DNA of 64,000 bases from Bin80 sp965209015 (GCA_965209015.1 OZ242367.1:2852001-2916000); one strand, 5' to 3'; counted from the first letter of the stretch, positions 47,008-57,203 are shown. Notes: a model not told the origin generated them from the sequence alone. Numbers and translations: made by a program.

Positions 47008-48648
47008 CTATATTACAGCAAACATACCCAAGCCAAAGTGACTGGCAAAGCCAATCGCCAAGGGGCCTTCAAAGATATAGGGGAACTTGATCTCTAAGAA
47101 TGTACCTGATGAATCGGGCTGATTTACCTGTCCACGGGAACGAAAGCGGTAAAAATGTAGTGGATGCCTTTTAATTGGACCAACTCTTACCTCACTTAAC
47201 TCGGTTACTTCAACACCATCGGTCTCCATACCTTGACGCCTCAGCAACCTGAAGACCTCTCCGGGGTATCCATCTTTCTTCAAGTGACCTGCACTCAAAA
47301 AAGGGGTTACGCTACGCCACTGCTTAGACCTTCCCAAAAGTTGAGAACTGCCAGCAAAATTCTGTGGAACGCCGTATCCCTCTAACGCAAGTCTCCATTC
47401 TTCGCCAGCGGTGCCAACTCCTGATTCACGCTTTGCATGTGGAGATGACATCCAGATTTGAGTAATCCGTTCAAGCTTTGACTGAATAAAATGGTCTATG
47501 CCACCAGATACGGAGACAACTATATGATCTATCAAACCATCTCCATCTGCATCCTCTGGAAGCCAAAACGCATGAGGGTGGGAAGGATCTTTTATGGGGT
47601 AACGTCCTTCGTGTTTTCCTGAAATCTGCCAAGGGGCCAATGGTATTCGCCTGCCAGTAACGCTATCTTCACTCCATCCAAACTTAGACATGGCCGCAGC
47701 ACGCATGATCTCACCTATCTTCACGGCATCCTCTAAGCGGGGAAGAGGCCTACCGACCAGTACAAAACGTGCGATAGTCGCCTGACTTGAAACCCTTTTG
47801 AATCTTTTGCTTTGTGAAGAGGAATGGGGAACCACTCTGGGATTAGTATTGGGATGACGGGCGTAGACTTCTTCCAGAACCGCAGGTGGCCTATGCCATC
47901 TGAGACTCTGAAAATCAGTGTTATCCAAGGAAAGTGCATCAATCAGACGATAGGGAAGAGTGTCCACCTTGGCTCTCGTGCAGAAGACCTTCTCAGCTTT
48001 GGACAACAATTCCGTTTCAGGAAACAACTTACTTGCCGTGGCTTGAATTTTCTGTTTTTCTTGGACGATCAGTTTCTCCCGCAAATCCTGATATGACTTA
48101 ACAGAGCGCGGTACCCACAGGCTAACTTTCTCGCCAGAAAAACCATACTTTACGGGTCCACAATTCGCAGTACCAGCCCAATGCTCCAGTACATTACACT
48201 CTGTCCAGCTCTCTGCCCGTCCCAAGTATCCAATCGAAGATGCGAGATTTACTGCGAGGGACATGAGATTATCATCCAACGTCACATCCCTCCAGATGAC
48301 ATGAATCTTTTGTCCATCTGGAATGTGGAGAAATGCATCAAAAACCAACTGGGATTCAGGCTTACCCTCCTTGATCTTTCCTGCGGGCATATAGTGGCGT
48401 GTATGCGCATGTATACATCCCTGCGGAAGATCATAAACGGGAAGATCAGCAGCTAAAGCATCTATCAACTCAGACAGGTCGTCTACACTCCATCGGTGCC
48501 AATTCCCCTTACGCCAATAAATCGCGATAAGTGTCCTGAGAATTCGCCAAGGTTCAGGCGGCCAAGCTACATCAGCCTCATTAACATTTCGTCCACTTGG
48601 AGTCGCATGATAGTGTCCATGTAAAAAACTAAAGGAAAGTCCAAACAT
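47008..48648 (-). CDS. csb2: Csb2: fused Cas5-Cas6 subunit (type I-G)
   Basis: 546-residue GSU0054-family protein. The N-terminal half is a Cas5-like RAMP (FSFLHGHYHATPSGR, WPPEPWRILRTLIAIYW), which caps the crRNA 5' handle. The C-terminal half is Cas6-like and ends in a glycine-rich loop GFASHFGLGMFAV, so it should cut the repeat RNA. Between them lies DADGDGLIDHIVVSV, which resembles an EF-hand calcium loop. Ends the effector part of the operon, 3 bp after csb1. Confidence 0.92.
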   Translation of the reverse strand: MFGLSFSFLHGHYHATPSGRNVNEADVAWPPEPWRILRTLIAIYWRKGNWHRWSVDDLSELIDALAADLPVYDLPQGCIHAHTRHYMPAGKIKEGKPESQLVFDAFLHIPDGQKIHVIWRDVTLDDNLMSLAVNLASSIGYLGRAESWTECNVLEHWAGTANCGPVKYGFSGEKVSLWVPRSVKSYQDLREKLIVQEKQKIQATASKLFPETELLSKAEKVFCTRAKVDTLPYRLIDALSLDNTDFQSLRWHRPPAVLEEVYARHPNTNPRVVPHSSSQSKRFKRVSSQATIARFVLVGRPLPRLEDAVKIGEIMRAAAMSKFGWSEDSVTGRRIPLAPWQISGKHEGRYPIKDPSHPHAFWLPEDADGDGLIDHIVVSVSGGIDHFIQSKLERITQIWMSSPHAKRESGVGTAGEEWRLALEGYGVPQNFAGSSQLLGRSKQWRSVTPFLSAGHLKKDGYPGEVFRLLRRQGMETDGVEVTELSEVRVGPIKRHPLHFYRFRSRGQVNQPDSSGTFLEIKFPYIFEGPLAIGFASHFGLGMFAVI

Positions 48649-48651
48649 GGG

Positions 48652-49611
48652 CTACTTCTCGTAAATTACCGTAAGCTCGCTCGTTTCCCTGAAAGCACCA
48701 TCCTCTCTAATCCGTTGAATAAGCATAGAGAGTGCGTGTTCAATCTCACGTAGTTCTGGAACTTTAAACCCAGAGGGCTTCGTAACAATTAAACTGATTA
48801 GGTCAAGATCGCACGCAGTTCGAAAACGTAACCCTTCCAAAAGCAATTTCCTCACTTTGAAGAGAGCTAATAAAATGAGTAGTCTCTCTACTTGATCTCC
48901 CAATCCGTAAGATCTGATTTGGCGAATATCCAGATTGAAATACGCATTAATCCGACTTGCTGTCCACTCATCTCGGGAGAAAGGAACATTGCCAAAGCCC
49001 TTACTGGTATCACCCTTAGGATTCAGGGAGTCGTTCTTAACTCCGCCACTAACTGCACGCTGTGCATTGTTTGCCTCAACAAAAGCCGATAATACCCTTG
49101 GAAGACGCAGTCTCCCACCAGCAAGTTCTTTCTTAGCCAAAAAGATGCCATGCAACAGTGCATTAATATCCACCTCAAGAAGTACCTTGGCTAGCTCTCC
49201 CAAATTAACCCGCTTTTCCTCATACTTTGCCAGCCTATCCTTAAGCAAATTGAAGATACTCTTATCGTTTCCCTCCAAGATATATGGAGAGTTGAGACGA
49301 TGTGACTCAATAAGAGAATTAGTAAGCGGTTTCCCATCTTTATCCTGTACTTTCACCAATGGTAGCCCCTGCAATGGAGCTACCCAGTCGTTGATTGTTT
49401 CATCCCAACACACCGATTCAAGGCGGTTAGCCATTGACTGAGCACTCTCAACAAGGACTATTTGCCCGTCTCCATTTGGCGACTCATAAACGGCATGACC
49501 AAGATTTGGAAAACCAGTTGGTTGAAAGCGTGTGCCCTGAATAGGCCTGAGGCTGGCCTCAAGCAATAGTCTGGGTTCTTTATCAAGGGCAGAAAGATCG
49601 ATATTCATCAT
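48652..49611 (-). CDS. csb1: Csb1: Cas7 backbone subunit (type I-G)
   Basis: 319-residue GSU0053-family RAMP that should polymerise along the crRNA. Family sequence: ASLRPIQGTRFQPTGFPNLGHAVY, VLVESAQSMANRLE, and the internal LPRVLSAFVEANNAQRAVSGGVK, then a C-terminal helix-rich part. Follows csx17 by 22 bp and precedes csb2 by 3 bp, as in other I-G operons. Confidence 0.93.
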   Translation of the reverse strand: MMNIDLSALDKEPRLLLEASLRPIQGTRFQPTGFPNLGHAVYESPNGDGQIVLVESAQSMANRLESVCWDETINDWVAPLQGLPLVKVQDKDGKPLTNSLIESHRLNSPYILEGNDKSIFNLLKDRLAKYEEKRVNLGELAKVLLEVDINALLHGIFLAKKELAGGRLRLPRVLSAFVEANNAQRAVSGGVKNDSLNPKGDTSKGFGNVPFSRDEWTASRINAYFNLDIRQIRSYGLGDQVERLLILLALFKVRKLLLEGLRFRTACDLDLISLIVTKPSGFKVPELREIEHALSMLIQRIREDGAFRETSELTVIYEK

Positions 49612-49633
49612 TTGTAATAAGTGAATTTTTGAT

Positions 49634-51979
49634 TCATGTATTAGTCAAGGAGTCAGGATATGCTCGTAGTAGCAGTGCTTTCAGTCCTTGATCAAAGACC
49701 GGAATTAATAAACTGGCAGCTAAGCGATCTGGACGAATTCCAACCCCAAAGCTGCAGCATTTCAATGTGTGCGTACCAAAGCCAGACTCAATCATGTCAA
49801 AAGGGGATGGCATCCCAGAGAAACGCATTCTTTCAAAGGCTGTACGAACAGACTCATTAATTGTGCTACCATCAAGTTGATTTCCACCTGTACGAAGCCG
49901 GGATACCAACCCACGGGGAGTAGGGATTGATACGTCTCGAGGAATTACCCCGAGGCGAATCAGGATCTGATTTGTAACAAAGATCGGCTTGAGAGCTGCA
50001 TAAACGAAGGGGACGATAGGCTCACCATCCGTGTGATGATCATAACTAAATGGAAGATTCATGGGCTTTGCCCAAATCAGACCTGTCAATAAATCGTTAC
50101 AACGATCGTAGTTAAAGTCACCTCTCAGAAAAGCTGATATATCACTCATTCTGGCCTGGCACGCACTGCCAAAAGGTTTATCGCTCAGTCCTCGGATTGG
50201 AGCTTCTACTAACCGACGCTCAAGAACTGCTATCATGTTGGATACCAATCCTCCATGTCCCCAAACTACCGTTGGGGAATACATTCCTTGCGCCCATTGA
50301 CGAGATTTTCGCAATTTTAAGCCTCGGAAAAAGGTGCCCGTCTCAAACTCTCTACTATTACCTCTGGGATTTGTTAGCCGAACTAAGTGTGCTGCCATTG
50401 GAGGAGTGTATTCTCCAATCTCTGGAGCATCCCGATTACCTGATTTATCGTCCAAGTATTGCTGACGTATTCCAAGACCGGCCAGAGCTGCAGCAATTCG
50501 AAACTCGGGACTTTGATCATCTGCGCATTTGATCCATTGACCAGACAGTAGCGGTGGTGGCGGTGGAACAGGGTTCTTTTCGTTAGTCTGAACCCTAGTT
50601 AGTCTGAGTCCCAAACGACCAACGGCCACTATTGCAGCTGTAACCTCAGAATTCGACGGTTCCGGAGCAAGAAGTTCAAATAAGGCCTCTTCTAAATTTT
50701 TTACCGAATGTCGAATAGATGCTGGCTGATCTTTTTGACGTGCAAATGAACGGACACGTTGAAGCCACCCACCGCAATCAAGGTCCGATGTTAACTTTGC
50801 TCCCGGTGATGGTTCAGCGACCCTACGCCCAATGGCAACCGCATAGTAACTTTTTCCCGCACGCTTGAAATAACCATAACGCTGAAATTCAGAGAAGCCC
50901 CGACTTAAGCCCAATGTGGAAATAGCTCTGGCAAAATCAAACCCATCTTTGGCCATTTGGCCTTTTGTGACAGCTCGGCCCTCACCAAATAGAGCTTTGA
51001 TCTCAGTATACCGAGCAGGGCTGGTCCATAATGGTGCCCAGAATTCTGCTCTGGAATCCTGTTCGTCAGTTGCCCCAATACCACCCCATCCAGCACTAGA
51101 AGTACGTACCGTAAATGGGAAACTGGCTCCACTGTGTACATTACTCTGGTGCCTACGAGACGCAACAGACGCAAATGTTAATGCCCCTTCAAGCATAAAG
51201 ACATAATCCCATGAATTGATGATTGTCTCTCCACCAAATCCGGTACCAGAGTTAGGTCCACCTGCCGAACTCGGAGAAAATTGACCGACTTTAGCAGTTG
51301 AAAGGCTCAATGCTGGGGTATTATAGAGTGAATTCTCCAATAGCTGGGCAGTTGAAAAGGATGGAGTACCCTCAGATGCCCGAAACAAACCATCCTTTTC
51401 AGAGAATAGACGCTGCATCAGATTATTAGTGAAATCAAGTCGACCATCATTTCCACCTGTACCGAGCACGGGTGGAAATCTCAATTTCTCACCTGACAGG
51501 ACAATAGAAGCGTCAAGCCATGGTATTGCTGACATAGGCAGCTTCGCTCGTAATTTCTCAACCAGCCTTAGCTTTACGGCTTCTTTGGGCTTTTCTTTGA
51601 TATCAAGATTCTTTAATACATCCTTAGCAATATTTACAGATTCTGAATAGCCCTGAAATCGGGGATGAACTTCCGCTAACTCTAAGGGCCTAATACCATC
51701 TTTTTTGTCCTTTAGATAGAATCCACTACCTCCATTCCAGGGAGCAATCACTGGACTGGGGGAATACTGGTGAAGAAAAAACTCGAGAATGTCATGAGAG
51801 GTCAGACACGTTTGTAGGTAAAATCGCATCCCTTTCCACCATCCTCTAACTTGAGCATCAGCCGCTTTGCCTGTAACAGAATTTGTTTTTATAGACAGCA
51901 GCCTAAGTATGCCCAGAGCCTTTAAATATGATGCTATCGGAATAGGCGAGCAACCATCCATCTTGATTTGATTAGCCAT
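49634..51979 (-). CDS. csx17: Csx17: Cas8g large subunit (type I-G)
   Basis: 781 residues from the ATG at 51979. It opens with the family signature MDGCSPIPIASYLKALGILRLL and APWNGGSGFYLKD. Mid-protein GGPNSGTGFGGETIINSWDYVFMLEGAL is also typical. As the large subunit it should recognise the PAM and recruit Cas3. Its start overlaps the cas3 stop by 8 bp. A frame starting at 52006 adds nine Lys-rich residues and is less likely. Confidence 0.93.
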   Translation of the reverse strand: MANQIKMDGCSPIPIASYLKALGILRLLSIKTNSVTGKAADAQVRGWWKGMRFYLQTCLTSHDILEFFLHQYSPSPVIAPWNGGSGFYLKDKKDGIRPLELAEVHPRFQGYSESVNIAKDVLKNLDIKEKPKEAVKLRLVEKLRAKLPMSAIPWLDASIVLSGEKLRFPPVLGTGGNDGRLDFTNNLMQRLFSEKDGLFRASEGTPSFSTAQLLENSLYNTPALSLSTAKVGQFSPSSAGGPNSGTGFGGETIINSWDYVFMLEGALTFASVASRRHQSNVHSGASFPFTVRTSSAGWGGIGATDEQDSRAEFWAPLWTSPARYTEIKALFGEGRAVTKGQMAKDGFDFARAISTLGLSRGFSEFQRYGYFKRAGKSYYAVAIGRRVAEPSPGAKLTSDLDCGGWLQRVRSFARQKDQPASIRHSVKNLEEALFELLAPEPSNSEVTAAIVAVGRLGLRLTRVQTNEKNPVPPPPPLLSGQWIKCADDQSPEFRIAAALAGLGIRQQYLDDKSGNRDAPEIGEYTPPMAAHLVRLTNPRGNSREFETGTFFRGLKLRKSRQWAQGMYSPTVVWGHGGLVSNMIAVLERRLVEAPIRGLSDKPFGSACQARMSDISAFLRGDFNYDRCNDLLTGLIWAKPMNLPFSYDHHTDGEPIVPFVYAALKPIFVTNQILIRLGVIPRDVSIPTPRGLVSRLRTGGNQLDGSTINESVRTAFERMRFSGMPSPFDMIESGFGTHTLKCCSFGVGIRPDRLAASLLIPVFDQGLKALLLRAYPDSLTNT

Positions 51980-54530
51980 ATTCTTCTTCTTCTTTTTTCG
52001 ATGCACGCCAGTCAGCTATCCTCAGAAGGGATTCCAAGAATGCCATTTTGAATGGACCAAATTTCTGTAGTAGATCTCGAGTCCGCTCGGTCCAGCTTTC
52101 CTTTGTCAACTTGTCATACCCAAGTTCCATCACAGAAAGTGTCAGAGGCCCACCAGGCCAAGAATCTCTACCACCTAGTTGTAGCGCAGGAAGCTCGTCC
52201 CCTTCCCAAATCCCTCTTGCAAATCTCTTGACACCGTCCTCCACCGATTCCTTAGGGAGGGCACGTATGTTCATCCTTACATTGCCATGATGGGCTGCAA
52301 TGAGATAGGCTAGGAGATCAGAATCTCGGGACCAATTGTCGTAAGCCATTAATGCAAGCATAGAGGCTAATTCATGACGAAAACCTAAACGATCATGGCG
52401 CAAGTTGTGCTTGTCACTTTTGGCCAACATTAGCCCCTTGAAGACATCAGGATCGTCTAGGCCCCGTCGCATGGTTGACTGAAAGACTTCATGTGCTTTG
52501 CCTAGGTCATGCCAACGCGCAGCTCGCACCAAAAGTTGTTCAGTCATGTGATCCAATCCTAAACTCTTAGATAATACCGAAACCTCATCCGTTACATGAT
52601 CCAGATGATCCTTAAGGGACACATGACACCCCAATTCACTCTCAGTATCTTCGTCATGTCCGTCCGAAACATTCGGGGATGATCCTCTTGATTCCGAGGT
52701 ACTCTTGAGAATTATGGCTTGGGGAACATCTTGCATCCTACCAGTAAAGCCCAGTTCCTCGCTATATCCACCCACCTGAGTATCCACTAACAAAGTCAAA
52801 CCCGGCCATGGAGACTGTCTCAGCGGCTTCCAACCTATGGGACTGATTCCATCCTGACCATCGCGCCGCCTAAACAGTGTGTCCCGTACAAACAAGAGGT
52901 TTGATTTACCGGCCTTCCTCAGTGCCTCAATCCATTTTTTAACCTGACCAATGGGCACCGCGCACAATTCTTCCTCCTTTGCCACCGGGATCTCTTCCGA
53001 TGAAACAGATTCTGAACGCCAAAATACACGGAGATCTGTGTCATTGGCATCGCGCACATACATTGAAATGTCAACATGGAAACCATTTAAGTCTGCATCG
53101 GTGTCAAAAAGATCATCTAAATCTTTCCGACGCAACACTCGCATATTTGAATCAATAGATCCAACACTCGGAAGATGTATCGGTGCTGCGTCCCGCAGTG
53201 TTAACAGCTTTTGGCGAGCATTCTCTAATTCATTTATGTCGTATGGAAGTGCAATTTTAGAAGCTCCGGCGGCATTCGTTTCAGCAACCCTCAAGAGATC
53301 AACCCAATAGACTTGGGCTCCACCACTGACTTCGGCTCTCCGATTTGCCCGACCGAATCTCTGAACCATTGAGGCCCAAGGAGCTAATTCGGTAAACATA
53401 ACCGAAGCAGAAATGTCAATGCCGGCCTCAATAGCTTGAGTGGCAATAACCAACTTGTCAGAAGAAATATGATCACTCGTGATCTTGAGCATTTCTCGTT
53501 TTTGCTCTGCGGAACGAAACCGAGAATGAAGTAGGACGACCTGAGGCCCAGTACGATTCTTTGAAATTGTCTTCTGAATGGACTGATATAAACTCTGCGC
53601 TCGCGCCACTTGGTTGACTATTACCAATGTCATCTGCTGAGTTTGATGAGCATTTAGAACAGTTGATGTAAGTTGCTCAATGTAAACTTTCTCGTGTTTT
53701 GCAGTACTAGATTGGGGAAAAACGTCGGAACGTGACAGGTGCTTGGGAGCGCAGACCAAATTTCGTACTCTCTTGTCCGTTTCGTCCGCAGGATTGACAC
53801 GCAGAATCTTTAACGGAGCTGGAAAATCTACTGTAGCCAACCATTCGGGCTCAAGAGTAGCCGAAACCCAAAGACTATGTGTAGGATATTTGAGGAAAAT
53901 ACTATCCTTGCCTCTCAAATCCTCGCGACGAAATGCCTCAAGTTGCGCGGATGTTGCCCTGCCAGATCCCATTAACTGCACCTCATCAAATATCCACTGT
54001 ACATCCAGATGCAATAAACCAAATTGCATAGGCCACAATTTGTAGGAAGATGCATAACCCCTCATTAGGGCACGACTCAACAGCATGTCTTGTGTGCCAA
54101 CAATTATTGCTGAGCGTTCTGGAGTGCTCAACCAGTCGTTGGAAGATGTACCACCCTTGAGAATATACACATCCCTTGGAGTTGGAAGAAGCCCTTTTTT
54201 CTCAATTTGTGCTCCACACAAACCCTCCACCCATGAAGTAATCGCCTCAAATGTCTGATCAACTAGTGATCGCATGGGTAGACACCATACTAGCCGTCTC
54301 GGGGTTTGCGTGGGAGATATTAACCTCTTGTACAGCCACCCCAAGGTAATCCCAGCCGTCTTTCCTGATCCTGTCGGAGCGACAAGCACTTCGGGCCATT
54401 GACTATCAACCAACTCTTTTTGCCAGCGAAATGGCTCGTTTCCAGAAAATGCAGTCCGAAAGAAATATGGAAAGTCAATATCAGACGGGTGGTCTGATCC
54501 CTTTAAACGAGTTCCCAAATGATCTATCAT
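51972..54530 (-). CDS. cas3: Cas3 helicase-nuclease, C-terminal HD (type I-G)
   Basis: Degrades the target DNA strand after R-loop formation. 852 residues: SF2 helicase first, with Walker A APTGSGKT (51-58), DEVQ box (182-185) and motif VI QRFGRANRRAEV. The HD nuclease is at the C-terminal end (DHLDHVTDEV and ARWHDLGKAHEVF, about residues 643-685), the arrangement of I-G rather than the N-terminal HD of most type I systems. First gene of the minus-strand operon. Confidence 0.95.
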   Translation of the reverse strand: MIDHLGTRLKGSDHPSDIDFPYFFRTAFSGNEPFRWQKELVDSQWPEVLVAPTGSGKTAGITLGWLYKRLISPTQTPRRLVWCLPMRSLVDQTFEAITSWVEGLCGAQIEKKGLLPTPRDVYILKGGTSSNDWLSTPERSAIIVGTQDMLLSRALMRGYASSYKLWPMQFGLLHLDVQWIFDEVQLMGSGRATSAQLEAFRREDLRGKDSIFLKYPTHSLWVSATLEPEWLATVDFPAPLKILRVNPADETDKRVRNLVCAPKHLSRSDVFPQSSTAKHEKVYIEQLTSTVLNAHQTQQMTLVIVNQVARAQSLYQSIQKTISKNRTGPQVVLLHSRFRSAEQKREMLKITSDHISSDKLVIATQAIEAGIDISASVMFTELAPWASMVQRFGRANRRAEVSGGAQVYWVDLLRVAETNAAGASKIALPYDINELENARQKLLTLRDAAPIHLPSVGSIDSNMRVLRRKDLDDLFDTDADLNGFHVDISMYVRDANDTDLRVFWRSESVSSEEIPVAKEEELCAVPIGQVKKWIEALRKAGKSNLLFVRDTLFRRRDGQDGISPIGWKPLRQSPWPGLTLLVDTQVGGYSEELGFTGRMQDVPQAIILKSTSESRGSSPNVSDGHDEDTESELGCHVSLKDHLDHVTDEVSVLSKSLGLDHMTEQLLVRAARWHDLGKAHEVFQSTMRRGLDDPDVFKGLMLAKSDKHNLRHDRLGFRHELASMLALMAYDNWSRDSDLLAYLIAAHHGNVRMNIRALPKESVEDGVKRFARGIWEGDELPALQLGGRDSWPGGPLTLSVMELGYDKLTKESWTERTRDLLQKFGPFKMAFLESLLRIADWRASKKEEEEYG

Positions 54531-54886
54531 GGATTAATTTCAGGATCTGATGTTCAACTATCCACCAATATAGCCATTTTCTGCTCACTCTCAACCTCAT
54601 CTCCCAAGATATGGTACTCAGACCTGTTGGCAAGACAATTCTTAGATTATACGATAGTCATAAATGATTTAGGAGTTGACCCATCTGTTCTTAGAGCAAG
54701 ATATATAATCGGGTGGTCTCTGGACTATCTCCATGCGATTCATACCTACCTGTTCAATGCGGAAATTATCTGATACAGCTCTCAGTTATTGAGACATCAG
54801 AGATATCAATTCAATCATTTATCTATGATGGTGTATCAGTCCTCAAAGAGTGACAAGAACCAACCCTCCTAAGATCAGCACTCACT
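54531..54886. other. Gap upstream of the type I-G operon, 356 bp
   Basis: Should carry the promoter for cas3-csx17-csb1-csb2. An 84-codon plus-strand frame here shows no recognisable sequence and I do not call it. Confidence 0.45.
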
Positions 54887-55180
54887 TCACTGGGAGTCAC
54901 TTCCCTCCACGCGGTGACAAAAAATCTTGGAGGGCTTAAACACTGGAACACGGCGCTTTGGAATCTCAACCGGCTCACCGGTATTTAGATTCTGACCGAT
55001 CCGTGCCCTTCGCTCGCGAACTTGAAAGACACCAAATCCTCGAATTTCAATTCGATTTCCTTGTATAAGCGCCTCTATAATTGAGGCAAACATAGTATCC
55101 ACAATCGCTCTGCTTTCAGCCTTGGAAATGATCGGACCAACTTCTTGGTGCACTCTACTTGCAAGATCAGACTTGGTCAT
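54887..55180 (-). CDS. HU/IHF-family DNA-binding protein
   Basis: 97 residues with the full HU/IHF fold: start MTKSDLASRVHQEVG, IEIRGFGVFQVRERRARIGQNLNTGEPVEI (arm region with the Pro-containing beta ribbon) and RVPVFKPSKIF. It bends or wraps DNA. It lies between the two cas operons. IHF is needed for spacer integration in type I-E and type I-F, but here it may simply be a chromosomal protein gene. Same strand as the broken WYL gene 480 bp upstream. Confidence 0.93.
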   Translation of the reverse strand: MTKSDLASRVHQEVGPIISKAESRAIVDTMFASIIEALIQGNRIEIRGFGVFQVRERRARIGQNLNTGEPVEIPKRRVPVFKPSKIFCHRVEGSDSQ

Positions 55181-55660
55181 TAGAAGATTTTTAATATTTA
55201 ATTTTTCAGGGTAGCTAAACCATATGATGGTTTACATCGGTTGAATATAGAACACACTCAAATAGGGTTCTCAACTGAGACTCAGTTAATATCCTAATTT
55301 TATTGGATATTTGGTTCCGCCAGCATTTGTATGGCATGAGAGTCATAGTCTAAACCAGAAAAATTTGTGGAAATATACCTCACCAATGTTGAAGAGAGTG
55401 TGCCAAGGCAGTTATAAGGTTGCCAAGATGTTTCAGCGATATCTGAAGAGTCTGTAATACACTTGAGAGTTCTTAAGTATCTGTTGAAATATTTGCAGCG
55501 TCTCTCAACTCGAATTTTGAGATCATATTTTGGTATATGCTCCGTTGCGACGCCAGCAACTCTTGTCGGATGTATGTCATCAGAGCACGACGATTATAAA
55601 CTTCTAGAACTCCCAATTCAGAAATACCGTATTCATGCTCATAGCAGAGTGTTTCTTCCT
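55181..55660. other. Non-coding gap, 480 bp
   Basis: Between the HU/IHF gene and the WYL remnant. Only short weak frames, with no recognisable protein and no tRNA. Confidence 0.45.
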
Positions 55661-56330
55661 CTATAAGCTCAGGAGACGGGAAAAATTCTGTTTTTCATAC
55701 TCATGCCAGTCCCTATCATTTTCCAAGCCAACGAATTTAGATTCTGGATCAAACCACGCATCCACCGCTCGTGCAGGAACGATGTCAACATAGCGATCCT
55801 CCAGTGGTTTTCCTAATAGATCCCTTCCATTTGCCCTGTATCCTCTGAAATGATATCTCCCGCGAGCACATAACCAGAGCAGATGGAGAGAAAACCATTT
55901 CCTGTTTATGTTTTTTAGAGAGGTAGATTAGAGTGATTGGCTCACGCCGGAGACAGGCTTCAATAATTGCCCGTAGGGCATTTGTACGGATCTTTGCACT
56001 CAGCGATAAGTCATGACCACCGGCAAGCGGTGCAGACAAAGAAAAAGGATTTGCAGGAAATTGATCAGCAGTCAAAAGTAACACAAATATGGCGTTGGCA
56101 TCTTGTATCTCAACTGGTGGTGAATAATCTTCCGTTAGAACAGAGCGTCGCATATGACTTGATCGAAATCGTGGTAGAATACCTTTTTCTCTCCACCGCG
56201 AAATTAGAGTATGAGCCGTTCTTTTGGATATCCCCAGATATTCTTCAACATCGGCTGCTCGCACGTCTCCTCTCCAGTATAACATCGTCTCGGCAAACCT
56301 TTGACCAGCCTCATCTTGCAAATGTCCCAT
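55661..56330 (-). pseudogene. WYL-domain transcriptional regulator, frameshifted
   Basis: Codons 1-154 (56330 to 55869) encode a helix-turn-helix (ADVEEYLGISKRTAHTLISR) and the first half of a WYL domain (EPITLIYLSKKHKQEMVFSPSALVM). One extra T at 55868 then throws the frame off; read straight on, it ends at 55785. If that base is skipped, 68 more codons continue cleanly to the stop at 55661 with perfect family sequence: ARGRYHFRGYRANGRDLLGK, EDRYVDIVPARAVDAW, FDPESKFVGLENDRDWHEYE. The intact protein would be 222 residues. It diverges from the type I-D cas6 across 150 bp. A WYL protein is known to repress a type I-D locus in Synechocystis, so this was probably the local repressor. Sequencing error or a programmed shift are alternatives. 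Confidence 0.9.
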
Positions 56331-56480
56331 TGAATAAATTTAACGATTTCTAAATTTTTATTTATTTTTATTGGAACTTTTAATTCTGTATATTGTTCTA
56401 TTATGAAAATCGAATCAGAACTATTACAATCATAATGGCTCAACATTTATTAGGAGCATAACCATCATTACATCAATTCA
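56331..56480. promoter_or_regulatory. Divergent promoter region between WYL gene and cas6
   Basis: 150 bp, strongly AT-rich. A GTTCT...AGAAC inverted repeat (56395-56421) is a weak operator candidate. The sequence AGGAG at 56452-56456 is too far from the cas6 ATG to be its ribosome site. Promoters for the I-D operon and the regulator must lie here. Confidence 0.5.
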
Positions 56481-57200
56481 ATGCGAGTAATTTTTTCGGC
56501 TCCTGACGACACTACTGCTACTTTTCGATTTCTTGATAGCCTACATGGGGCCATCATAAATGCCTGGATTTCAACCGGATTATCATCTGATTCCGTGATT
56601 GGTTATAACTCTGGCAATTGGTCTTTCGGAGCTGTTGGAAAAGCAACACGTAAAGGTTTTATTCTGAAATCAGTTGTCGTCGGAGCAGAGGGTAAGTTGG
56701 AGGAAGCATTAAGATCATTGGAGGCTGACTCACTGCGAAAACAATCCATTAATGGAGACAATATTAATCTGAGTTCTTGGAATAAGTCTCCTGAAATGTT
56801 TCCAGTCATTGGTGAGACTTATGAGAAATATACCTTGTCTGCCAAACTGCTTTCACCTCTTGCATTATCCGTCAGAGGGAAAAAAGGACGTTGGCATCAG
56901 CACTACTCTGAAATTGGTTCACAACTGCAAGACGCCGTGAATTTTCGTCTTTCAAGACTCACAGGACGTACCACAAGTCTGGTTATAAATCCAGACAAGC
57001 TTTATTTAAAGGCAAATCCACGGCATTCCCACTTAGTTCATACACGTGCTGTTCGAGGAGGTCGAGATACCTTTGTTGTTGGAATGATATTTCCATTGAT
57101 CATTAGCGGATCTGCCGAAGATCTTCAATCAGCCTGGTGCCTTGGCATAGGCGAGAAGAATCGGTATGGCTTTGGTTGCATCAGATATAATCAGTCCTGA
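56481..57200 (+). CDS. cas6: Cas6 crRNA endonuclease (type I-D operon)
   Basis: 239-residue RAMP nuclease that cuts the repeat RNA. An N-terminal histidine (LDSLHGAIINAW) stands where Cas6 enzymes carry the catalytic His, and the C-terminal glycine-rich loop GIGEKNRYGFGCIRY is diagnostic. It begins the plus-strand operon and stops 3 bp before cas10d. In canonical type I-D loci cas6 follows csc1; here it is first. The frame starts at ATG 56481 with MRVIFSAPDD. Confidence 0.88.
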   Translation: MRVIFSAPDDTTATFRFLDSLHGAIINAWISTGLSSDSVIGYNSGNWSFGAVGKATRKGFILKSVVVGAEGKLEEALRSLEADSLRKQSINGDNINLSSWNKSPEMFPVIGETYEKYTLSAKLLSPLALSVRGKKGRWHQHYSEIGSQLQDAVNFRLSRLTGRTTSLVINPDKLYLKANPRHSHLVHTRAVRGGRDTFVVGMIFPLIISGSAEDLQSAWCLGIGEKNRYGFGCIRYNQS

Positions 57201-57203
57201 GAA

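Noticed and set aside
54519..54773. 84-codon plus-strand frame upstream of cas3
   Set aside because: No recognisable sequence, overlaps the cas3 start and has no supporting context.
55463..55666. 67-codon plus-strand frame
   Set aside because: It runs into the WYL gene tail and has no family-like pattern.
56331..56480. Search for a repeat or mini-array beside the type I-D operon
   Set aside because: No copy of the 36-bp repeat or another repeat was seen outside 41752-44492.
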